From contig MGSS01000007.1 in the NCBI GenBank assembly GCA_001798595.1, forward strand, positions 1,661 to 41,437: DNA of 39,777 nucleotides, read 5' to 3'. This DNA comes from Deltaproteobacteria bacterium RIFCSPLOWO2_12_FULL_60_19. GTDB taxonomy: Bacteria; Desulfobacterota; Binatia; UBA9968. How positions within the stretch are numbered: position 1 is the stretch's first letter; every line of letters starts with the position of its first letter. The position numbers and the translations under genes were made by a program. Of this stretch, positions 24,621 through 33,189 are shown piece after piece. The notes beneath the pieces were generated by a model. It was not told the origin of the DNA. It saw only the letters and a list, made by a program, of their open reading frames with translations, and did not search any database.

Positions 24621-24911
24621 ATGGATGAGAAGAGCCAAGGGGAAAAGCTTACCCAGGCCGAGTTCATCAAAAAGGCGATCGTCAGCTTGAGGAAAGATCC
24701 TTACAAAGGAATTCACACCATCTATTCAGGCTTCAACGACGCCTTCCGCACCTACTTCGACGACGACCCCATCAAGTGGACCACCCAGCTCTCCAAGGAG
24801 GGCGTGATCGTAATCCGTCCCGTGAAAGGCGGCGTCATGCTGTATCTCCCCGAAGACGCCCCCGCGGGCCGGACCTCGGGCAAAGATGTGTTGAAGAAGA
24901 TGGGGCTGTGA
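24621..24911 (+). CDS. small conserved hypothetical protein downstream of sdhB
   Basis: A 96-residue soluble protein, with KKAIVSLRKDPYKGIHTIYSGFNDAFRTYFDDDP and IVIRPVKGGVMLYLPEDAP as the main recognisable segments. CCGGAGGTG precedes ATG 24621. It lies 34 bases after sdhB, separated by the repeat motif. No domain is recognised. The position suggests a link to sdhCAB, but only by neighbourhood. Confidence 0.65.
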   Translation: MDEKSQGEKLTQAEFIKKAIVSLRKDPYKGIHTIYSGFNDAFRTYFDDDPIKWTTQLSKEGVIVIRPVKGGVMLYLPEDAPAGRTSGKDVLKKMGL

Positions 24912-24961
24912 CCCTTCGACCGGGCTCAGGGTCATGGTGAGTCCAGTCGAACCATGAGTTT
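24912..24961. repeat. CCCTTCGAC..GGCTCAGGG repeat remnant
   Basis: The stretch cccttcgaccgggctcaggg (about 24912-24931) differs by one base from the copy inside 988-1140 (about 1013-1032). A catggt/accatg inverted pair follows. It fills the gap between two convergent genes and may help terminate both. Confidence 0.45.
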
Positions 24962-24975
24962 TCTCCGACTCCCTG

Positions 24976-26091
24976 CTAGCGCTTTAGTCGAAGGATATTG
25001 TGAGCGCTGACGGGGCGGTGAAAGCCCTTGAGCGTCAGCTCGCCCACCGGCTCCACCTCGACAACATTTTCAACTGTCCCAAGCAAACGCTGGGAGATCA
25101 AAATCTGGCCGGGTTTTGCCTCGCCGCAAAGACGGGAGGCCAGGTTGGTCACCGTGCCGATGGCGCCGTAATCCAAGCGCCCCTCGAAGCCGATAGCGCC
25201 GATGGTGGCATAGCCCTGCGCGATGCCGACGCCGAAGTCGAGGTCGTAGCCCAGCTTGCGCCACTTTACCTTCAACTCCGCTACACTCTCCCGCATCGCA
25301 AGAGCCATCCGGATCGCCCGCTCCGCCGGGTTCGAGACGGGCACCGGGTCGTTGAAGAAGATCATCATGCCGTCGCCGGTGAAGCGCTCGAGAGTTCCTT
25401 CATGCGCGAGGATCAGTTTGCCCATCTCCGTGTGATACTCGCGAAGAACGCCCATAACTTCCTCCGGCTCAGCGGTCTCGGCGAAGGCGGTAAATCCCCG
25501 CAGGTCTAGGAAGACCACTGTCACTTCGCGCCGGTGGGTTTTTAGCGGATCCTCCGCGCCGCCGGCGACAATCATCTCGGCGAGCTGCGGAGAGAAGAAG
25601 CGCTTTAGCCGGCTGAGATGCTCAAGCTGCCCCACCTGCTCCTCTACGCGACGCTCAAGAGTTTTATTCCAGTCCGAGAGCTGAGCCGCTTGAGCCTGGA
25701 CAGTGTCGTAGAGTTCCTTGATTCTCAGAAGCGAGCGGACGCGCGCCAAAAGCTCGGGCTGATTGATAGGCTTTGTCAGAAAGTCGTCGGCGCCGGCATC
25801 CAGCCCTTTGATCCGCTCCTCCGTTGGATCAAGAGCCGTTACCATGACGACAGGCAGAATTCCGGTTGCGGGATTCTCGCGGATTCTCCGGCAAACCTCG
25901 TAGCCGCTCATCTCCGGCATCACAACGTCCAGGAGCACCAGGTCCGGCTTCTCGGCTTCGACCTGTTTTAGCGCCTCAGCCCCCGAGGCTGCGGTCACAA
26001 CCGCGTAGCCCTTGACGGTCAGCACGTCGGCGAGGAGCTTGACGTTCCTGGGAGTGTCGTCAACGACCAATATTTTCGCTGGAGTTTTCAC
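24976..26091 (-). CDS. response regulator with class III nucleotide cyclase output
   Basis: A 371-residue two-domain protein. The receiver (1-125) has the acidic pair (Asp 11/12), phospho-acceptor Asp 55 in LLDVVMPEMSG and Lys in TKPIN. A coiled-coil linker (about 125-165) leads to a class III cyclase domain (about 185-365) with metal motifs VFLDLRGFTAF and GDGMMIFF, and YGAIGTVTNLASRL. At the two base-specifying positions it has Arg (ERFTGDG) and Thr (IGTVTN) where adenylate cyclases usually have Lys and Asp, so the product is uncertain. It starts with GTG. It is last in the minus-strand block with the multi-GAF kinase. Confidence 0.85.
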   Translation of the reverse strand: MKTPAKILVVDDTPRNVKLLADVLTVKGYAVVTAASGAEALKQVEAEKPDLVLLDVVMPEMSGYEVCRRIRENPATGILPVVMVTALDPTEERIKGLDAGADDFLTKPINQPELLARVRSLLRIKELYDTVQAQAAQLSDWNKTLERRVEEQVGQLEHLSRLKRFFSPQLAEMIVAGGAEDPLKTHRREVTVVFLDLRGFTAFAETAEPEEVMGVLREYHTEMGKLILAHEGTLERFTGDGMMIFFNDPVPVSNPAERAIRMALAMRESVAELKVKWRKLGYDLDFGVGIAQGYATIGAIGFEGRLDYGAIGTVTNLASRLCGEAKPGQILISQRLLGTVENVVEVEPVGELTLKGFHRPVSAHNILRLKR

Positions 26092-26175
26092 GTCTTAAAT
26101 TCAGGTTAGGGGTAAAGGGTAAGGGGTTAGGCGAACGGGGAAAGTGGGGACGCCTCACGCCTTACGCCTGACGCC

Positions 26176-26559
26176 TTACGTTTCTTTTCGTGTGCCGAGC
26201 ACTCTTTCCACTTCGCCGAGAAAGTCCTTCAAACTGATCGGCTTGGTCTGGTAGCCATCAAACCCTTCAGCCAACATCGTCTGCCTATTGTGAGTCATGG
26301 CCGAGGCGGTGATCGCGATGACGGCTATACCCTTCGTTTTAGGATCGGCCCGAAGCTGCTTCAGGGCTGTGATACCGTCGATCCCGGGAAGCTGGATGTC
26401 CATGAGGATAAGTGCGGGAGATTTCTCCGCGGCGAGCTTGAGTCCTTCTTCGGCCGTCTCAGACTCTATGGTTCTGTAGCCCTTGACCTGAAGCACGTCC
26501 CGGGCCAGCTTCCGGTTCTTCTCGTTGTCTTCGATGATAAGTATCAGCTCATTCGCCAT
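26176..26559 (-). CDS. single-domain response regulator (DivK/CheY-like)
   Basis: A 127-residue stand-alone receiver: acidic pair Glu 10/Asp 11, phospho-acceptor Asp 54 in LILMDIQLPGIDG, switch Thr/Ser in AITASAM, and Lys in TKPIS. No output domain, so it probably relays phosphate or controls a partner allosterically. It lies between the kinase (123-base gap) and the receiver-cyclase (84-base gap) on the same strand, suggesting a phosphorelay, though low-complexity spacers separate the three. Confidence 0.9.
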   Translation of the reverse strand: MANELILIIEDNEKNRKLARDVLQVKGYRTIESETAEEGLKLAAEKSPALILMDIQLPGIDGITALKQLRADPKTKGIAVIAITASAMTHNRQTMLAEGFDGYQTKPISLKDFLGEVERVLGTRKET

Positions 26560-26682
26560 AAGATACTCTGACTTAAGAAATTATCCTCGCGCCAAGCTCG
26601 CTAAGTTCGCAAAGGCCCCGCCGCCTTTCCCCTATTTTATTTTTTTCTTGGCGTCCTTGGCGCTCTTTGCGCGAGAATATTC

Positions 26683-29600
26683 TTATCTTATTGGCAACGT
26701 GAATGTGAACGTCGCGCCCTTCCCCGGCTCGCTTTCGACCCAGATCTTCCCGCCGTGCATCTCGACAAATTTCTTGGTCAAGCTTAATCCAAGCCCCGTC
26801 CCTTCGCGTTTTCGGGTGTAGTCGCTTCCCACTTGGCGAAATTCTTCAAAGATCGCCTCCTGGTCTTCCCGGGCAATCCCGATACCCGTGTCCACAACCG
26901 ATATGATCGCCGAGTCATCGCCGCGCGTCGCTTTAACCCGGATCTGTCCCCCTTCGGGAGTGAATTTCACGGCGTTGGAGAGAAGGTTAAGCAGAATCTG
27001 TTTCACCTTGCGCTCGTCCCCGACCAACTCTCCGAGCCGTTCGTCCACGACGCGTTCGAGCTTAATCCCGTGGCGGGTAGTGCGTTCGCGCACGAGTATC
27101 AGCGCGTTCTCCACCGCCGACGGCAGATCGAACTTCGTCAGCTCAAGCTCCATGCGCCCCGCCTCGATCTTGGCAAGGTCCAGGATGTCGTTGATGAGCG
27201 AGAGGAGATGGCGGCCGGAGGAAAGAATGTCTTCCGTGTACTCGGCCTGTTTCTCGTTTAACTCGCCGAACATTCGCTCGCCCAAAACTTCAGAGAAACC
27301 GATGATGGCGTTGAGCGGAGTACGCAGCTCGTGAGACACGTTGGCGAGAAACTCCGATTTGTGACGGTTCGCCGCCTCGATCTGCCGACCTTTTTCCTCG
27401 ATCTCGCGGAACAGTCGCGCGTTTTGAATCGCCAGGGCTGATTGCGTCGCGAAGGTCTGCAGAAGGTTCACGACCTCCGGCGCAAAATTTCCCGGCTCAC
27501 GACGATAAACCGTCAAGGCGCCCATGGTCCGCTGTTCGAGCAGCAGCGGCACCGCGAGGAGAGATTGATAGCCAAGCCGACGCAAGATGGGGCGTATCCG
27601 TGCGACGCCCTGCTCCTGCTCACTGAGGAGGTCAGCAAGTTGAACCGGAACCCTCGTGGCCGCCGCTCGTCCGGTTGCCCCCTGGCCGAGACGGATCGGC
27701 GTTGCCCGATAGGCTTCGACCAGCTCTTCTTCCATCCGATAGCTGGCCCGGAGGTGAAACTCTTCGGTGGCCTCGTCGTACTCGTAGATGATCCCTGCGT
27801 AGGTCCCGGAGAGCTGCACCGCGTGGCCGACGATGGTGCTAAGCACAGTCTGGAGATCAAGAGTGGAGCTGACGGCCTGACCAACCTCTCCCAATGCCGT
27901 CAGTTGCTGCACCGACCGAGCCAGCTCGCTGGTTCGCGCCTGCAGTTCTTGGAAGAGACGGACATTCTCAATTGCGATCACCGACTGGTCAGCGAACGTT
28001 TTAAGCAGCGCGATTTGTTTCTCGCTGAAAGGACGCACTTCCGTTCGGCGGATCGAAATAGCTCCAATCGCAACGTCCTCTCGCAGCAAAGGCGTCACAA
28101 GTATGGTACGGACACCAACCTGTTGCTGAAAGAGTTTGGCGCCTGGGTACTCCGTATCAACCACTGCAGCGAGATCAGGAACGTGAAGCGTCTGGCGGTC
28201 TAAGATGGCCCGGCTCACCGGCAAGCCGGGACCTAACGGGCGGTTCCCCTGTCCCAGCGGCACAGGTCCGTGATGCGCGACCGGCAGCACCTTTTCACCG
28301 TCAATGCGATAGATCACAGCGTCCAACGCATCGCACAATCTCGCAGCACTCTCCGCGACCACATCCAGCACCGGCTGAATGTCCGTAGGCGAGCTGGCAA
28401 TGACACCCAAGATTTGACTCGTCGCAGTCTGCCGCTCCAAAGATTCTGTGAGTTCCTGGAACAACCGCACGTTCTCGATGGCGATCACCGCCTGGTCGGC
28501 AAAGGTTTTGAGAAGTGCGATCTGCCTATCGGTGAAAGGGCGGACCTCTGTTCGTCGGACGATGATGACACCAATTGGAATCCCTTCTCTAAGCAGCGGC
28601 GTGGCGAGTAGGGTGCGAGTGCCACTAACCTGCCGACGGGATTTAGATTCCGGAAACTCTGTTTCGATTTCTGCCGCAACGTCCTGCACATGGGTCGTTT
28701 GCCGGTCGATGATGGCTCGACCCCCAGGGGTTCCACGAGTGATGGGTCGCCGCATGTCCGCGACTGGCATTGGCCCATACACCGCCACTCGTTGAAGCAT
28801 ATCCCCGTCGATGCGCCAGATAATCGCGTCTTTCGCGTCACACAGCCGCGCCGCATTCTCTGCAACCACATTCAACACGGGTTGGATGTCCGTCGGCGAG
28901 CTGGCGATCACGCGCAGGATCTCACTCGTCGCTGTCCGCTGCTCCAGGGCCTCCGTAAGGTCGCGGTTCCGTGCTTGAAGTTCTTGGAACAGGCGGACGT
29001 TCTCGATGGCAATCACGGCTTGGTCGGCGAAGGTTTTGAGTAGGGCTATCTGCTTGTCTGTAAATGGCCGGACCTCCACTCTGCGAATGAAGATAACCCC
29101 AATTGGCTGATTCTCTCGCATTAGAGGCACGGCCAGTGCAGTTCGAAGGCCAACTCGCACGCTGTCGGGATAGGACTCAGGAAACTCCGTCGCTGACAAA
29201 GAAGCCGCATCCTCGATGTGAATTATCTGACGGTCCATAAACGCTCGGCTACTTATCGAGCTACGGACAAGCGGTCGTTCCCGCGGCACACTTGGAATAG
29301 ACCCGTGGTGGGCCGCCAGCCGGAGCACCTGCTCTTCGAGGAGTCGAATCACCGCGTCATCCGCGCCACACACCCGCGCGGCATTTTCGGCGATGGTGTC
29401 GAGCACCGGCTGGATGTCGGTTGGGGAGCGTGCAATGACGCCCAATATTTCGCTGGTCGCCGTCTGCTGCTCCAACGCTTCCGTGAGCTCTTGGAACAGC
29501 CGAACGTTCTCGATGGCGATCACCGCCTGGTCGGCGAAGGTCGAAACCAGCTTTATGTGCGTGTCCGTGAAAGGACGGACCTCTAGGCGGTGGATCGCGA

Positions 29601-32187
29601 TTGCGCCGATCAGATTATTCTCTTTGAGCAACGGCACAGCGAGGCTCGTCCGCATCCCCTCCTCCTTGTAAACGTCCGGCACGATGCACTCGGGGTCGGC
29701 AAGCATGTCAGGGATATGGACGGGCCGTCTTTCGAGTCCCACTCGACGCAGTGCGCTCTCTCGCCCTGGCCGGATCGGCGTGTTCTCTACGTAAGCCTGC
29801 AGTGCGGGCGAAACATTATTCCATACGACACCCCGAAAGGCCTCTCCGTCGAATCTGAACAATGCGCCATTTTGTGCCTCGCAGAGGCGGATGGCATTGG
29901 CAAGGATCGTCTGAAAGACAGGCTGCAGATCCGTCGGCGAGCTGCTGATTACCCGCAGGATCTCGCTCGTAGCGGTCTGTTGCTCCAGGGCTTCGGTGAG
30001 ATCGCGGTTGCGCACTTGCAGTTCCTGAAACAGCCGGACATTCTCGATCGCGATCACCGCCTGGTCGGCGAAGGTCTCCAACAGTTTGATCTGCTTTTCT
30101 GTGAAAGGTCGCACCTCAGTTCGGCGAATCACAATTGTGCCGATCGGAATTCCCTCTCGCTGCAGTAGCGCGACAAGTATGGTGCGAGTGCCGGACATTT
30201 CTTGCCGATCCTTCGACTCCGGATAGTCTGTTTCGATTTCTGCCGCGAGGTCATGAACATGGGTCGTCTTTCGCTCGATGATAGCTCGGCCTACGGGTGT
30301 GCCACGAGTGATTCGAATAGGCCCCGGGACGGGTATTGACCCATACACCGCCACGTCCCGCTGAACGTCACCATCAATGCGCCGGATGACGGCATCCTTC
30401 GCATCACACAGCCGTGCTGCATTCTCGGCCACTACATCCAGCACCGGCTGAATGTCGGTTGGCGAACGCGCAATCACGCCTAAAATGTCACTCGTCGCGG
30501 TCTGTTGCTCCAACGCCTCGGTAAGCTCCTGGAACAACCGCACGTTCTCGATCGCAATCACCGCCTGGTCGGCGAAGGTTTTAAGAAGGTCTATTTGCTT
30601 GTCTGAGAACGGCTGGACGTCGCGCCGCCACAGGCCCATCGCCCCAACGGGTTTACCCTCCCGTAGCAGCGGCACCGCCAGCACGGTCCGAAACGACATT
30701 TGTCCCACGGTGACACGGTATTCCGGATCGCGCCGGATGTCGTGGATGTGAGCGATCCGTCGATCCAGGATCGCGCGGCCCACGGCGATCTCCCGGTCGG
30801 GAGGTCGTGGGAACCTGCGGCGGGACTCTTCGACCTCCGGCTCGGTCATGCCGTGGTGAGCCTCGAACGTGACCGCCTGGCCATCGAACCTGTGCAGAGC
30901 GGCGAACGTCGCCTCGCACAGCCGCGCGGCGCTCCCGACGATAGCCTCGAAGACCGGCTGCAGGTCTGTTGGCGAGCTGCTGATCACGCGCAGAATTTCG
31001 CTCGTTGCCGTCTGCTGCTCCAGGGCTTCGGTGAGGTCGCGGTTGCGGACCTGGAGTTCCTGAAACAACCGCACGTTCTCGATCGCGATCACCGCCTGGT
31101 CGGCGAAGGTTTCTAGCAATTTGATGTGTCTGTCTGAGAAAGGACGAACCTCCGTTCGCCTGATGTTGATTACACCAATGGGAGTTCCCTCTCTGAGCAT
31201 TGGCGCGCTAAGAAATGTCCGGACTCCCTCGCGCATGCCCACGCTCTCGGGAAATTCCGTTTTAACGGCTTCCTGAAGATCGTGAACATGTACGGTCTCT
31301 CGGTTGAGAATCGCTCGGCCAGAGACAGTTCCTAGGATCGTGGGCCTAAACTCCGGGCCTGGCAGAGTTCCGAAGGATGCCGCTAATCGCGTTCCGTCAC
31401 CCTCAACGAGGCGAATCTGCGCATCGGTTGCCTCGCATAGTCGGGCGGCATTTGTTGCCACCGTGTTTAGCACTGGCTGGATGTCCGCCGGTGAGCTCGC
31501 GATGACACCCAAGATTTCACTCGTCGCAGTTTGTTGCTCCAACGCCTCGGTAAGCTCCTGGAACAACCGCACGTTCTCGATGGCGATCACCGCTTGGTCG
31601 GCGAAGGTTTTGAGAAGGGCGATTTGCTTGTCGGTGAACGGACGAACTTCCGTGCGACGAATGTTGATGACCCCGATCGCAACACCTTCGCACAGCAAGG
31701 GAATCGCGAGGATCGTGCGACTCCTATGCTGGGCCGTCTCCAGATACTCGGCTTCCCTCTCTGTCTCGATGTCATGGACGTGGATCGTCTGCCGGTCGAC
31801 GATGGCTCGGCCACCCACAAAGCTACGGCTAATAACACGCGTCTCGGCGGCGGGCATCGGCCCGTAAGAGGCCACATGCTGAAGGATATTACCATCGACA
31901 AGACGAATCTGGGCATCGTTTGCGTCACAGAGTCTCGCAGCACTTTCGGCCACGGCGGCCAGCACCGGCTGCAAATCCGTCGGCGAGCTGGCAATCACGC
32001 GGAGAATCTCGCTCGTCGCCGTCTGCTGCTCTAGCGCCTCAGCGAGTTCACGCCTCAGCGCGTTAAGCTTCTGCTCCAGCTTGGAGGAGGACTCCTTAAC
32101 GGAAGGGGCTCGTGCCTTTACCGCCGGCTTCTTAGAGCCTTTTTTGGAGGTGGTTTTCACAAAGCAAACCCCGGCGCGGAAACCCAT
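26683..32187 (-). CDS. giant nine-GAF sensor histidine kinase
   Basis: An 1834-residue cytoplasmic-looking kinase with no membrane segments. After a Lys/Ser-rich N-terminus come eight tandem GAF domains of about 165-180 residues, each joined by near-identical linkers containing EALEQQTATSEIL and each ending in FADQAVIAIENVRLFQE. A ninth, more divergent GAF (about 1425-1595) follows. The HisKA domain has HELRTP with the phospho-acceptor His near 1619. The HATPase has the N-box NLLSNAVKF, DTGIGI and GTGLGL. No receiver domain is attached; receivers are separate genes downstream. ATG 32187 is used. An in-frame GTG at 32160 is an alternative start. Confidence 0.93.
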   Translation of the reverse strand: MGFRAGVCFVKTTSKKGSKKPAVKARAPSVKESSSKLEQKLNALRRELAEALEQQTATSEILRVIASSPTDLQPVLAAVAESAARLCDANDAQIRLVDGNILQHVASYGPMPAAETRVISRSFVGGRAIVDRQTIHVHDIETEREAEYLETAQHRSRTILAIPLLCEGVAIGVINIRRTEVRPFTDKQIALLKTFADQAVIAIENVRLFQELTEALEQQTATSEILGVIASSPADIQPVLNTVATNAARLCEATDAQIRLVEGDGTRLAASFGTLPGPEFRPTILGTVSGRAILNRETVHVHDLQEAVKTEFPESVGMREGVRTFLSAPMLREGTPIGVINIRRTEVRPFSDRHIKLLETFADQAVIAIENVRLFQELQVRNRDLTEALEQQTATSEILRVISSSPTDLQPVFEAIVGSAARLCEATFAALHRFDGQAVTFEAHHGMTEPEVEESRRRFPRPPDREIAVGRAILDRRIAHIHDIRRDPEYRVTVGQMSFRTVLAVPLLREGKPVGAMGLWRRDVQPFSDKQIDLLKTFADQAVIAIENVRLFQELTEALEQQTATSDILGVIARSPTDIQPVLDVVAENAARLCDAKDAVIRRIDGDVQRDVAVYGSIPVPGPIRITRGTPVGRAIIERKTTHVHDLAAEIETDYPESKDRQEMSGTRTILVALLQREGIPIGTIVIRRTEVRPFTEKQIKLLETFADQAVIAIENVRLFQELQVRNRDLTEALEQQTATSEILRVISSSPTDLQPVFQTILANAIRLCEAQNGALFRFDGEAFRGVVWNNVSPALQAYVENTPIRPGRESALRRVGLERRPVHIPDMLADPECIVPDVYKEEGMRTSLAVPLLKENNLIGAIAIHRLEVRPFTDTHIKLVSTFADQAVIAIENVRLFQELTEALEQQTATSEILGVIARSPTDIQPVLDTIAENAARVCGADDAVIRLLEEQVLRLAAHHGSIPSVPRERPLVRSSISSRAFMDRQIIHIEDAASLSATEFPESYPDSVRVGLRTALAVPLMRENQPIGVIFIRRVEVRPFTDKQIALLKTFADQAVIAIENVRLFQELQARNRDLTEALEQRTATSEILRVIASSPTDIQPVLNVVAENAARLCDAKDAIIWRIDGDMLQRVAVYGPMPVADMRRPITRGTPGGRAIIDRQTTHVQDVAAEIETEFPESKSRRQVSGTRTLLATPLLREGIPIGVIIVRRTEVRPFTDRQIALLKTFADQAVIAIENVRLFQELTESLERQTATSQILGVIASSPTDIQPVLDVVAESAARLCDALDAVIYRIDGEKVLPVAHHGPVPLGQGNRPLGPGLPVSRAILDRQTLHVPDLAAVVDTEYPGAKLFQQQVGVRTILVTPLLREDVAIGAISIRRTEVRPFSEKQIALLKTFADQSVIAIENVRLFQELQARTSELARSVQQLTALGEVGQAVSSTLDLQTVLSTIVGHAVQLSGTYAGIIYEYDEATEEFHLRASYRMEEELVEAYRATPIRLGQGATGRAAATRVPVQLADLLSEQEQGVARIRPILRRLGYQSLLAVPLLLEQRTMGALTVYRREPGNFAPEVVNLLQTFATQSALAIQNARLFREIEEKGRQIEAANRHKSEFLANVSHELRTPLNAIIGFSEVLGERMFGELNEKQAEYTEDILSSGRHLLSLINDILDLAKIEAGRMELELTKFDLPSAVENALILVRERTTRHGIKLERVVDERLGELVGDERKVKQILLNLLSNAVKFTPEGGQIRVKATRGDDSAIISVVDTGIGIAREDQEAIFEEFRQVGSDYTRKREGTGLGLSLTKKFVEMHGGKIWVESEPGKGATFTFTLPIR

Positions 32188-32330
32188 CCAGGCTAATGAC
32201 AGGACAATTCGAAGATGCGGCCGGATCGGATGACCCGGTCAAGCCCGTAGCTTAACTGAGCCGTTACTTATTCCAACCGGTCGGTAGGGTCAAGCGGAAC
32301 AAATGGCAGGAAGGGATTGTACGTTGTGGT

Positions 32331-32570
32331 TCAAACCGCCTCTTTAAACCGCACCACATCCACCGTCACGCGGGCAGCGGGCTTTGCGCGCGACGCTGCG
32401 AGCTTCTCCATTGCCTTGTAGACGGCAGACGCAAAATATTTCTCGCCGCACTGTTGGCAAACGCCTGCAGGAACATTCTCGATAACCTTGAGCTTTCGTC
32501 CCCAGCGGAAGTCAACTTTGGTCTTCGTTTGGACGACTTTGCCTTTACAAAAATAACGTTCCGTTAGCAT
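32331..32570 (-). CDS. YgiT-type zinc-finger (MqsA-like) protein, one cysteine missing
   Basis: A 79-residue protein of the YgiT/MqsA N-terminal type: an early FCKGKVV segment, KVIENVPAGVCQQCGEKYF and a C-terminal DVVRF. Family members normally carry two CxxC pairs binding zinc. Here the second pair is intact (CQQC) but the first shows Arg at the first position (ERYFC), a CGT codon one base change from TGT. The expected partner toxin (DUF4258/MqsR-like) is not seen on either side. An orphan or decaying antitoxin is likely. Confidence 0.65.
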   Translation of the reverse strand: MLTERYFCKGKVVQTKTKVDFRWGRKLKVIENVPAGVCQQCGEKYFASAVYKAMEKLAASRAKPAARVTVDVVRFKEAV

Positions 32571-33189
32571 GGATCACTTCGCCCGCATTATTCATCCTCA
32601 AAAAAGCGTGAAGGCGAACTTTCTGTTTCATGCAAGTCACTAATTTTCAGAGCGTAAATGGGATATCCGTGGCTCAAATTCAATCGTTACATCTTTCATA
32701 CTGAACGGCGTTTCGGGGGAACCGAAAAGATTCATTACCGGGACTCGATGTTTCCGAGGCGGTAGATCTGAAAGCCACGAGGTGGATCTGGCAGCTTCCG
32801 AACTGCATGGTGTCTACGCGCTCGCTTCAAAACATGTTCTTCTAGTCTCCGAGACACCGGCGGAACGAGAAATGCGTGTGCCAGTGCTCCTGCGACAAGA
32901 CTCGCCAAGTGAGCGAAGAAATGGATTTCCTCAAGCCTAGCGAGGCAATCCTTAAGTCTAATGCCGCAATCCAGCCGGCGGGTATTCGGCTCAACCCCGG
33001 CAATCCGATAAACTAAAACTGCGATCAATATCCTGTGCCCTTCCAGTATCAATACTAAGGTAACATCGAGGTAAGCTAAATTTCAATCTTTTCTTTTTTT
33101 CCGCATCTGCCGCATGACGATCGTGCGCTGGCTCGTTGCAACCATCCACCGGAAACGTTAAAGCTTGAGCGAGCGCCCAGTTAACTTTT
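32571..33189. other. stretch without a convincing gene
   Basis: About 620 bases between the YgiT-like gene and the ROK gene. The longest frame (32735-33052, minus) has no recognisable domain or ribosome site and looks spurious. Short open stretches upstream of the YgiT-like start do not resemble a known toxin. The base composition looks more A+T-rich than neighbouring genes. It may hold remains of a lost toxin gene. Confidence 0.4.

Noticed and set aside
27961-31571. Regular DNA repeats every 500-540 bases resembling a repeat array
   Set aside because: The repeats are the coding of conserved GAF linkers (ENVRLFQE region) in one long open frame, not CRISPR or satellite DNA.
32735-33052. 105-residue minus-strand frame
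   Set aside because: No ribosome site, no recognisable domain and an atypical composition. It is left out of the gene list.
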